From contig ADNK01003523.1 of the NCBI GenBank assembly GCA_000320545.1, positions 1-26,122 of the forward strand: 26,122 nt of DNA, read 5' to 3'. Both the position numbers and the translations under genes were made by a program. The notes beneath the pieces are model-generated. The model saw only the letters and a list, made by a program, of their open reading frames with translations. It made no database searches and had not been told where the DNA came from. Shown here piece by piece: positions 1 through 9,870 of this stretch (position 1 is its first letter; every line of letters starts with the position of its first letter). Source of the stretch: Bigelowiella natans CCMP2755. Lineage: Eukaryota > Cercozoa > Chlorarachniophyceae.

Positions 1-103
1 CCCCCCCCCCCCGCCCCCCATTTCTTCTCCGTTTTCTAACCACCACTTTCCCCGCCGCCAAGCAATGTACTAACTAATACTTTGCCTCCTCCCCCCTTCT
101 TAC

Positions 104-554
104 CTTCGCAGCTCCCCATCCTTGAATTCTGCGAGATAGGCGGTGGTATCGTCTGGCGTCCGCAGCACAAGATTTCTAAAGGAGGAAAGGAGGAGGAGGA
201 GGAGGAGGAGGAGTGGGGGAATAACGCAAATAGAAATAACACACGATGTTGTTGTTGTTGTTGTTGTCTGGACGTGAAGGGTGATGATGATGATGATGAT
301 GATGATGATGGGTGATGATGATGGGTGATGATTTTGCTGTGCATATCCTCTCTCCACTCTCACTAATATACAGAACAACGCTGCTGCTGTTTTGTGCTGC
401 TGCTGCTGCTGCTGCTTTTCCTCTCTTCTCGTTCCGCCACTGCAAAAGCAGTTGTAACGATGGGCTTGTTCGTAGTGGTTGATGTTTATGCTGTGTGTTG
501 TTGTGTGTTATTATGTGTGTGTTGGTGAAATGCGCGGACACCGGCGGCTTTTCC

Positions 555-585
<31 letters not shown>

Positions 586-754
586 TTCTTCTTCTCTTCT
601 TCGTATACTACCCGATCATTGAGTCAACCGCGCGATTATACATCCCAAGCACACGGCGGTCCTTCATCCCTACCAACGCGCACGCGCCCACACGCACACA
701 CGCACACACGCACACACGCACACACGCACACACGCACACACGCACACATACACA

Positions 755-786
<32 letters not shown>

Positions 787-1008
787 CTATGTTTCATTGC
801 GGAGTAACTACTTCCTCCCTTTCTTTAGCGAAAAATGCACTCATGAGCAATAGATTAGCTTCCAACTGCTACAACAACAACTACTACTACTACTACTACC
901 ACCATTACCACTACTATTACTAATACTCCTACTACCGGTGAGGAGGTAGAGTTTCAGTAGGTACTCGTAGAAGGAGTCAGCAAGCCCTCCCATCGTCACA
1001 TGTATCTT

Positions 1009-1053
<45 letters not shown>

Positions 1054-4000
1054 CATGAAATGAAGATAGCCGCTACAAGCACACACACGCACACACACGC
1101 ACACACATGTTGTATTGGGACAAGGTAAAAATCGTCGTTTTCATCAAGCTTACTACTTCATTTCCACTGCCCCCCCCCCCCCCCGCGGGTTCCTCGTCTC
1201 CCCATGGAAATATAAACACGAACCCCGCGGCGCCCCCACCCGCCATTGTCAGCATCGATGTAGACGGGGAACATCCTAAGAGGGTGATACTTGCTTATGG
1301 GGAGGCTGTTGTTTGTGTATTCCTCGCTGTCTCGTCACCACCACCACCACCACCACCATCATCATCATCACTCGACGACGGCCGCAACCGAGACATGCAA
1401 TGAGGCTGCCGTCTATGAGAGGCAGAGAAAGCGCTTCACAAGCTAATAAACATCCTGTACGAATCTAGAGCGACTCCGCCACTTCAGTCGATGACAAATT
1501 TAACCCCTTTTCTTCCCCCCCCCCCCCCCCTTCCGTCCGCAGAGCCGTCAGGCTCGTGCGTTTCCTTGCATCGATGATTCAAAAGTGTAGTGAGGGGAGG
1601 GGGGGGGGGGAAGGGAATGTCCAGCACCCGCCGAATGGAGACTCTAAGGACTCGTACAGCGAAAAAACCTTTGGAGGGTGAAACGTGGGGGTAGAGACGA
1701 GGGGAATAGGAAGCCACCGGGGGTGGGGGAAGGGCCTCTGATTATGCGGTCACTTCGCACTTGATGCTACATTATGGGATTCGCAAACACGCTTTCACGC
1801 ACACGCAAGCACACACGCACCCACGCACGCACCCACGCACACGCAGAGACGCAGAGTCACAGAATGAGGACGAGAAAGCAAAAACAGGCAAAGTGCCCAA
1901 AAAAACAAAAAGCCCGCACCTTCCGAGCGGTGTTGTAGAACCTATTATCCTTTGTGATGTAGCTCAGGTAGGCAAACTCAAGCTGTATAGAGCCGACCTT
2001 ATTGTGCCACCAATGAGCGCGTGTCATCATTCGTCCCATCAGTCACGAGAGACCTCTCACTCTCATTCAGCCCCCCCCCCCCCCCCGCCCTCCCGCACCC
2101 TTCATTTCACACGAGAGCGCTTGGCGTTACCTCTGCGAGGATGGAGTAACCGCCATTCCAGTTGTGGTTGTGCGACGCGCCCGTTTCGAGGTTGATGACG
2201 CTCTGCGGCAGCCCGAAATGCGTCGAGTGGAAGCCGAGCAGCAGCCGCTCGCCCAAATCGCGGGCCTTTTCAACTCTAAGAACAACGAAGACGGAGCCTC
2301 CATTATCTGCCTCGCTTCTTCTTCTTCTTCTTCTTCTTCTTCTTCTTCTCCTCCTCCTCCTCCTTCTCCTCCTCCTCCTTCTTCTCCTACCTCTTCTCTC
2401 TCATTTCTGCTCTTTCCCTCTTCCGTGTCCCCCCCCCTTCCCCCCCCCTCCCCCCTACTTCCTCTTCTTTTCCTTCTTTTTTTCCCCTTTTCCCGCACGC
2501 ATGTACATACAAGATCGGGTCGGGGCGGAGGGCGTGGGCTCCCAGAAGGCCTCCCAAATATCGAATGGCGGTCTCGAAGAACGACGCGTCTGTGGAGGAG
2601 AGAGAGGCGGTTTGGATGATAGCCGTTGAGTGGGCCGGGGGGATGATCATGATCGGATAGCGACACGATGGTGCTATCGATTGCTGTCGCGGAACTTGCT
2701 CAATGCGTTATTCGTGTGAATGTGTGTGTGTGTGTGTGTGTGTGTGTTTTGTGGGAGAAGTAGCAATTTTATCATGATATTGCGGGGGTTGATGCAGTGG
2801 GCGGCGAGCTGCAGAAGCAACAGGATGATGATTAGGTGCTCTCGTGACCGTAGTCCTTGTTGAAGTTTATCGTCCTCACGTGACCCAGAGCGCGCTCATA
2901 CTCATCATCGAGCCCCATCAGTAGCATCGTGTCCTTGTATTGGGGAATCCGTCGTACGACCGGTTAATTGATGGTGGTGGTGATGATGATGATGATGATG
3001 GAGATGGTGATGATCATGATGATGATGATGGTCATAGAAGTATTGGGTGATGACGACGATGATGTTGTAACGACGCATGATCGCTATAGGCATCATCATC
3101 AATCATATCGTCCTTCCTTCCACGACGTTACCAGAGAATCAAACAGCGTAATTCCGAACCCGCCCCATGAGTCATTGGTCTCATTAGTCGTTGGCCGGAC
3201 CTATGGAGGCGATTGAGAGGGGGGCAGCAGCGCCGCGCGCACACAGCGCCACACTTCACCACACACAATAAAAACCTGTTTCCCCCCCCCCCCCGCCCAT
3301 TTTTTTGCTCTCTCGATTTAAGCATGCTGCTCACAGAGATCGTCAAAGCTTGCATACGCTCTAAATTCCCACATCATCTCTCTGTCTTTCCTTGCCATCA
3401 TCGCACCTCGTCGTGACCGAAAGCGTGTGTCTCGTAACCCGTCCATGCATGCTTGAATGCCTGCCGAACGGCTTCCCTGCGCGCCAGGTTTAGCTGCGAG
3501 TCGCTCGACTTGCTGTTTGTGTCCGTGTTCGTCCCCCCGCTGCTTCGAGAAGCGACGAATGTGTGATAGCCGTACTCAGGAGGAGCGCGTTTGGCCTGCT
3601 TTCAAAAGCAAACCTGTCAACACGCACACACGCACACACGCACACACGCACACACGCACATATACACGCACACACGCACACACACGCACACACGCGCACA
3701 CACGCGCACACACGCGCGCGGCCCATTCGCGAGTAATCACCGGTCGAGATGAAGCAGCCCGGCCTGAATGAACCTTGGAGGCTTGATCCTTGGCAAAGGA
3801 TCTCTCGTTCTCCATTGCGGAGGATGAGCCGGCCCCTGTCCCCCCTCTTCCGCTTGCTTTAGAGCCAAACATAGCCCCTGCAGGCTGAGATTCTACCTTG
3901 ATCTTGTCGGAGAGCCTTATTTTGTTGTTGGAAGAGGAATGTGGGGCTTGATTGTTGACGGAGTAGCCGTTTTTAAGCGCCATCACGCTCGGGTTGGTGA

Positions 4001-4440
4001 TGGCACATCCTAAGATTCAAGCAAAGCAAGGTAGCAATGTATATGGCTGAGAGATGACAGAGGCAATGGGATCACAGGAGTGGAGAGCACTTGGGGGTGG
4101 TGGGCATAGAGGCTGACTACCCGCGAAGACGAAGATCATCCAGCAAACGAAGGGCAGAACATCCCATCGGCGCTCCCAATCCTTTCGAACGTAACAAATC
4201 AAGCATGCATTGAGGACATCTAGCTCCTCTGTCTATCCGCATTTTCGTCACTGCACGAGTTGATGGCGACATCCTTGCATTATTTCGTTGGTCGGGCACG
4301 GTGGCTGTTCAAATATGAGTCGGTCCGAACCTGGAAAAGCTGATTTTCCTTCGACTCGTCGCCTTCGTCCCAGTAGCTGTGCGCGTCTCTTTCGTAAGAA
4401 TTAAAACCTTCTCGACCAGTGCTGTAAGCTCCACCACCAT
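104..4440 (-). CDS. Class I alpha-1,2-mannosidase, GH47 family (3' partial)
   Basis: Trims alpha-1,2-mannose from N-glycans in the ER or Golgi. Exons in gene order: 4408-4440 (start candidate), 4121-4232, 3774-4009, 3407-3595, 3132-3200, 2849-2933, 2511-2589, 2131-2275, 1920-1997, 1628-1668, 1224-1275, 936-1005, 612-669, 104-175; the frame is kept at every junction. Family blocks appear in the expected order: HAFGHDE, GGFGITLFDSL, DTMLLMGL, FFETAIRYLGGLL, KARDLGERLL, GGYSILAE, MFPVYIDADNG, GGLADSFYEYLLK, YLAEFKDGELR. The family's acidic catalytic residues are visible as the Glu of FFETAIR (2573-2575) and the Asp of ADSFYEY (976-978). The C-terminal catalytic Glu lies beyond the edge. Exon 4121-4232 encodes a hydrophobic stretch (WDVLPFVCWMIFVFAG) that suits a type II signal anchor, followed by a Ser/Gly-rich stem. 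ER mannosidase I type is likelier than EDEM. The catalytic core is near certain; the first two exons are less so. Confidence 0.9.
176..611 (-). repeat. Mannosidase intron filled with trinucleotide repeats
   Basis: This 436 bp intron contains, on the plus strand, GGA (182-214), GTT (246-267), GAT (282-330), TGC (394-416) and TTC (about 560-600) tracts. These produce long but meaningless homopolymer open frames. Removing it joins AVDSMIG to NLVLRTPDD in the correct family order. Confidence 0.85.
692..787. repeat. (CACACG)n followed by (TA)n
   Basis: A hexanucleotide CACACG array runs directly into a TA tract, inside the mannosidase intron 670-935. Confidence 0.9.
1013..1107. repeat. (TA)n and (CA)n microsatellites
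   Basis: TA tract at 1013-1045, then a CA/CACACG tract at 1080-1107, in mannosidase intron 1006-1223. A 15 bp C-run at 1170-1184 lies in the same intron. Confidence 0.9.
2312..2460. repeat. (TTC)n, (TCC)n and C-rich tract
   Basis: A pyrimidine-only stretch on the plus strand within mannosidase intron 2276-2510, running as TTC, TCC and C-runs (2429-2455). On the transcript it is purine-rich. Confidence 0.9.
2720..2748. repeat. (TG)n microsatellite
   Basis: A TG dinucleotide run inside mannosidase intron 2590-2848. Confidence 0.9.
2968..3065. repeat. (GAT/GGT)n repeat
   Basis: An imperfect GAT repeat with GGT and GAC interruptions inside mannosidase intron 2934-3131. Confidence 0.9.
3618..3720. 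repeat. (CACACG)n array
   Basis: A second hexanucleotide CACACG array, with late CGCG interruptions, inside mannosidase intron 3596-3773. It is the same unit as at 692-750. Confidence 0.9.
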
Positions 4441-4981
4441 GACGAGACCGCATCCATCAAGACCCTCGTAGAACACGGGGTGGCTCGAAGGGGAATCGAG
4501 AAGGGGGGTCCAGCAGAGGGGAGCGGTGGAAGGCGTTCGTGGCTGCGGGTCGATATTCGGGAAAAAATCACGTAGATATTCTCCGCATAATCGGATATTC
4601 ATTGCTTTATCATGTAATTCGCATTGCATTTCAGTGTTACATCGATGAAAGCTGATGACGTAACATGAAGATCTCATGCGTTTTGCGGAAAATTGGAAGA
4701 GGGGTGCAGAAATTAGCCTGTGCTCGTCCCATGCGGCATGGATTTCTAGCCAAAGACCTGCCACAAACACCAAAGCAAAGGTTTTGGCGCGTTTTCCGGG
4801 AGCGCAAGGATTTTTCAGACGTACAAACCCGTCTTTGAGTTTTTCCGGGAAATGGGATTCGGGAAGTTTTTAATATTCGAGCGTTTGAGGTGTTGTCGCA
4901 GGATACATATATCCGCATAAATATTTACGTACCCGGACCGATGTTCGAAGATCAGTTCTCAGCCCTCATCGATCGAAGAGC

Positions 4982-6080
4982 ATGGAGGCTCGAGCGAAAC
5001 CCAAGCACCGCAGGATGCTGTCAACGACGGAGAACAAACCTTCTAAGCGTGCAAAGGCATATCACGACCAAAAGGACGATGGTATTATAATGTTGTGTAC
5101 GTGTTCCCATTTGCATTTCCAGACGTTCGCGTAAGAATCGAATACCGTAGGGAAGCTCGAGAGCGTCATCATACCGTTTGCTACAGCCTGGAAGAATGTG
5201 ATGCAACAGATTCTCTCCTATCTTGGCATCCGGGAGCGAGCTAGCATCATTCGAGTGAATCGGGTCTTTCAGACGGCAGTGAAGATGAGTTTGGAACCAA
5301 GCACTGCTTCTAAATATCCCTGTTCCCAGCACCTCGATCTTTCTGGGGTTCGAAGAGGATATAGGTTGCTTGGACATAAAATTTTCTACCTTTACATCTG
5401 CTTTCGATCACCCTTATCTTCTTTCCATCGAGCATTGGCATGGCGAACCCTTTTCACATTTACTTCTCAAGATGGCGGTGCCAAATAATAATAGACCTAC
5501 ACGAACTGCACCGATTAGATTCTTCCAGGACATCATGGGCAACAAATACGGGCGGTATACAAGGATCGTCCGGAAAATAACGCTGAACCAATGCCAACTC
5601 TTTCATGGGTTCGACGGTGGCGTTCCAGCTCTTCCTCTTGATTCAGTCGTAGCGCGTGCGGGTTGTGGATATGCACCACACCTAACCTGTGTGGAGACAC
5701 GATACGCGTCCCTACCAAAGCACTTCACAGACGACGGATATGATAGACCTCCTTTTGTGACGCACCATTTTCTCAAATTTAGCAGCGTTGCCAGGATCTC
5801 AAAGCGAAGATCTTGTCCATTTAAGTGGCAAGCCAGCCAGAAGGTGTTAAAAGAGTGGCAGATGGCGGCGCACTCACTCTCCCCGTTTGCTCACCTTGGG
5901 GTGAGAGCATGGGCGTCGCAGCTCGAAGGTATCACCAAGGACGAGAGGAATGGATTATTGTTCCACATTGTAGATCACTTGCCACGTCTTCAAACAAAAC
6001 CTGATACAAATAGAAACTACATTTATCCCCAGACAAGGAATGAGGACATTTACAGCGACATCGTTGTTACAGTGCCTTGA
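4982..6080 (+). CDS. F-box-like protein
   Basis: Probable substrate adaptor of an SCF-type ubiquitin ligase, judged only from its N-terminal motif. Exon 1 (4982-5096) starts at ATG 4982 with a basic leader. A 90 bp intron (5097-5186, GTACGT...CTACAG) joins in phase 1 to exon 2. That exon reads LSWKNVMQQILSYLG and then IRERASIIRVNRVFQTA, which fits the F-box helix pattern (Leu/Ile-Leu-Ser-x-Leu, then Arg-Val-x-Arg-x-Phe). The rest of the protein is a different open frame (5289-6080, stop 6078-6080) that I do not recognise. The two frames must be linked by an intron near 5280-5357. Candidates are 5289-5355 (phase 1) and 5280-5357 (phase 0); neither has strong splice signals, so a frameshift or pseudogene is possible. 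It is divergent from the mannosidase gene, about 540 bp away. Confidence 0.6.
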
Positions 6081-6130
6081 TATATGTAGGCCCCTGATCA
6101 ACAGTTATAATGTAATATTAAAATATATAC

Positions 6131-6170
<40 letters not shown>

Positions 6171-7142
6171 GATAATTTGGCTCCATGTGTATTACATAGA
6201 ATAGCATGTTCATGCCTAGTTTCCTGTGCAAATATTGCGGCTCTAGTGCCCTCGAAGAAGCAATGTATCGATTTGCTACAGCAGAGCAATTAAAAAATAT
6301 TCCAATGCAATGGCTAGTTAAGTCGGACGTAACTGACTTTCAACCGCCCTTAGATCAGGATTACGCAACTGCGCTGGTTGCTGCATGGAAAAATCGCACT
6401 TATATGTACCTACCGCAGCGTGCCACCAACAGTCGCGCAGCGCATAATATCATAGTATTGTTAGATGAAATGTCATGATCGAAATGTAGATGTATATGCC
6501 GCTGCTTTGCATAGCTACATTAGGATGGTCATTGGAAATTTTCAATTTAATCGTGACATCCATGTCATATATGCAGTGTCGTGGATGTAATCAAGCTGCC
6601 TTGCTCGCTGTGTACAAATTTGCATGTGTACAAGCGCAAAACGCATTGCATGGAACTTCGCTACGTACGCAACTATATGCGCTTATTATGCGACGACACA
6701 TTGGCGAGCTACCATTGAGATACGACTAGGCCACGCATTGCACTGATAAGCCATTGGCATCGTACTTGCGCGTCGCACACCATCTCCTGCTAGGAGATGC
6801 TACATATACGAACTTTTGTGCTTTATGTCACACATTGCATGTGTGTATGCTACCTGCTTCATTCTAATGAAATTTATGCAGGCGTGGCTAATGGTACACA
6901 CGCTTTCTCAAGTAATCGCACTTGCGGGAAGGGTAACTAACGCATACCGACAATACAAAAAAGACATATGCGGTAGCACAGCACAACTTGTTGCTGCTAC
7001 AATTAATGCCAACATGGTAGTCCGCTACCGAGGCGACATCACAGTCTGTGCTGCTTATTCTAGGATTAACTAAATATGATGCCACATGGAGTAAAAGGTG
7101 AAACACATGCTGCTGCTGACGCAGAGCACTATGGCACAAGAA
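6081..7142. other. Intergenic stretch without a convincing gene
   Basis: This lies between two convergent genes. It holds a (TA)n tract at 6135-6166 and several open frames under 100 codons on both strands (for example 6206-6478 plus). None shows a recognisable domain, a splice partner or composition like the neighbouring exons. It probably contains the 3' UTRs of the F-box and YbaK genes. Confidence 0.5.
6135..6166. repeat. (TA)n microsatellite
   Basis: A pure TA run just after the F-box gene stop codon, probably in its 3' UTR. Confidence 0.9.
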
Positions 7143-8369
7143 CTAGCTATCCGCGACTACAAACGTCTTCACGTTAGGATTCTCCACCGAAACATAGTCC
7201 TTATACATGATTGACACTGATCTGGTACGCAGCCCGCAATTGAAGTTAATTCTCTCTCCCTGTGCTTCAAGGGAGGGGTCAACAATTGTCTCCACACCCT
7301 TCACAGGGAAGAAGCTGCCGAATGGAGGCACGCCCCCCGATACGCAGCCTGTGACTTTTAGTACCTCTTCCTGGGTAGCCATTCGAGCCCCTTTGCCTTT
7401 CTTCCAAAATTTCTTAAAGAGCTGAGCCAAACACAAAAGCGAGGTGAGTTTTTGATTCTTATCAAGTGATACTTGCAGCGTAGTGCGACACAGAAAGTTG
7501 GAATAGGAGCAAGGGCTTCATTCACTGATGCTTGCGAGGCACTCTCACAACAAAGCTTGGCCACACAACTAGATCATCATTCTTGCATAACATGCGTTCT
7601 GGTTTCCTTACCTTCCAGTTGAGCTTCTTATTAGCAGCCATTACGGCGAGTTTATACGGTGCCTCCGCGTCTTTTGAGTTGACAATGAGCATGGCCTAAA
7701 GCAATATCGTCAATATTTGCGGCAGATGGAACCAACTTCGTGAAAGTGCACCTTCGCTCCACTGGCGAGCGTACAGTCCGTCCATCCCAGCTTAATGCGG
7801 GTTTCCAGAGAGTCTTTAGATGTTGGGGTCGGATCATGGACAAGATGGCGGAAGTCGATGTTCCTGTCCTTGATCGCAGTGATGATACGGTTGTAGGTCC
7901 CAGGGTCCCCTTCCTTCTCCTCATTCACCTGCAGAAGTAAGGGCACTACAATGAGTCTCAATGAACTCGGAACCCTATAAATTTGCTCTTGTAGAGTTTC
8001 GAAAACGACCGGGGCGATTTCCGCCTTGTTCTTCGTCTCCCCCCCCCCTGCTGTTGCCATTACTGCGTGCCTGCGACCGAAGCGTACGGTGATACGAGAG
8101 GGCCTCTTCCCACAATTATTGAAACTTCGTAGCCTGGAAGGGGAATAAGAGCACATGGGTTACAGAGGCGTGGAAGCAAAATTTGCATGGCAGGGAGAGA
8201 ACCGAGCGGAGTTCCTTGCGAAATGTGAGAGGTGTGTGGGGGATATCGAAGTCGAGAGCAGCGCCAGCAAAACCAATGCAGCTGGCCAGAGGTAGCCTCT
8301 TTGGGGGCTGTGGCAAGTGATGTTGAGTTGCGTCGTCGGTTGCGCGTCGGCTGGATTCTGAAAGAACAT
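7143..8369 (-). CDS. YbaK/ProX-type aminoacyl-tRNA deacylase, probably organelle-targeted
   Basis: A trans-editing enzyme of the YbaK/prolyl-tRNA deacylase superfamily, which hydrolyses mischarged tRNA. Exons: 8203-8369, 7974-8133, 7752-7928, 7612-7695, 7143-7421; all joins keep frame, giving about 288 residues. The domain fills roughly residues 118-285: HDPTPTS (140-146), SGAKAMLIV (165-173), TGCVSGGVPPFGSFF (220-234) and NFNCGLRTRSV (255-265), which match the family's conserved strands and its GGVPPFG loop. Residues 27-43 are hydrophobic (PAALVLLALLSTSI), followed by a Ser/Arg/His-rich, acid-free stretch, as in a signal peptide plus transit peptide. ATG 8369 is the chosen start; ATG 8444 in the same frame would add 25 residues, and ATG 8060 would remove the leader. 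Introns are short (69, 45, 56 and 190 bp). The 45 bp intron (7929-7973) is a multiple of three without stops, so it could be retained. Confidence 0.87.
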
Positions 8370-9870
8370 GACCAGGAATTTCCAGACCAAGTCATCCAAC
8401 CATTGCACCTGGCCCTTCCATTTCTGCGTTGCAAACAGTGTCATCCTGCACACTTAGCGCACATCATCGGAAGAACATGCGAATCAATTTTTCCTGTGCT
8501 CGATGGTCGAAATGTTCGCGTCAAATCCCATCACCCAAATTGCCTTCCAAAATGAAAAGGAAAACAGCAAGCGAGGAGGCACACGGGTCGTCACTGAAAT
8601 CAAAAAAGGACTGCACAAACTTCGGATCAATGATGAAAATTCGCCTACATGTGATCATTGCGACATCAAATCAAAAGCCTCCTAATCCAATCTGATCACC
8701 CTGGCTCAAGCCCAGCATTCCGTCCTGGACCAAGCCCAGCTTGTTTCGTGCGGCTCTTGCCCTGGCTCCATCCCAGACCCCGGCTGTGCAACAAGAGATG
8801 TCAAGACACTGAATGGTCCCCATGCAACTTGTGAAGTTCATCGCCCCTGCGATGGGCACAGCATGATGTTTGAAGTCACAATCATCAGCATCTGTCAATT
8901 GCTGAGCTGCAGCAGCACCACTCCCCGAGATGAAGGTGAAGACTCCTGCTCCCTCCGGAAACAGCTCCAAAGACCATTGCCGCATCAGTGAGAGAAAAAC
9001 CAAACTGCTTGCGAGAATCATTCGAACAGTCGTGCCAGTAGCACGAGATGTCTGTGAATGAGGAAGGCAGAATGTCGTTTCAGGTGAAGAGCTTCTTCGA
9101 AACAAAGCTTTCACTTGTCGCAGTTTGGCCGAGCACGGCCCAACGGGCCATGTGAGGACAGGAGAGCTTCTGGTTTGTGCACGTCTTCCATGTGGTTCTT
9201 GCTCGTGTGATTTGCATCAATGTTTTTCCAATTGTTCATTGTTCATTGTCAAGTTCCGCACGTTGAGTGATCCAGTGATGTGCGATGTTGCATGTGATTT
9301 TGCATGACTGTGCACGCACAGGTGACAGACACGCAACACGACATGTGCACATTGCACATCCTGTTGCTGTGTCTGCCATGAGCATGTGTGGCAAATCTTT
9401 GTTTTCTCGTTTCTTCTCAAGCACGTTGACAGAATTCGCGACTGCTTTTGCCAAACACCGGGTCGCCAAGATGAAAGCGAGTTCGGGTCAGCGCGGGCGC
9501 AAGAAACGCGTGCTCACACGGATGCATGGATCGATCAAAGGTACCTTGCCATGCACGATCATCACGTGCGAGCATGATCCATCAAGGAAAGCACAGATGG
9601 ACATGGAGTCTGTTCTGGCAACTGACCAATGCATCAATCAACATGCGAAACTGCAACTTGATGCGCGCGATGGGAAACGAAGCAGGAACCGAACGCAGAT
9701 TTGCCCAAAGTGATGCAAGTGAGTTGATGCGCACAATGATGCACATGAAACTTCACGCTGATGCACACAGGATCAATGATTTGTGTCCACGATACGATTT
9801 TGTTTCATCGGATCAAACTAGTAGGAACAACAACTCTCTCGATCTGTGAACGTTCCATGTTTTTTGTCAA
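8370..9870. other. Unassigned intergenic region
   Basis: About 1.5 kb between two tandem minus-strand genes. Open frames at 8671-9114 (minus) and 9285-9713 (plus) exceed 140 codons but show no family motif and no splice partner. A local imperfect repeat of a CTGGCTCAAGCCCAGC-like unit occurs three times at about 8700-8775. The part from 9180 to 9800 is rich in TGCA, GTGCAC and CATG words and resembles the region right of the giant gene (17651-20080). Promoter and 5' UTR of the YbaK gene should lie just above 8370. Confidence 0.45.

Noticed and set aside
36-541. Open frames of poly-His, poly-Ser, poly-Ala and poly-Gln on both strands
   Set aside because: They are translations of trinucleotide microsatellites within a mannosidase intron; the true exon is only 104-175.
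2127-2666. A 179-codon minus-strand frame with poly-Glu and poly-Gly
   Set aside because: It reads a purine-rich intron in a frame unrelated to the mannosidase exons 2511-2589 and 2131-2275.
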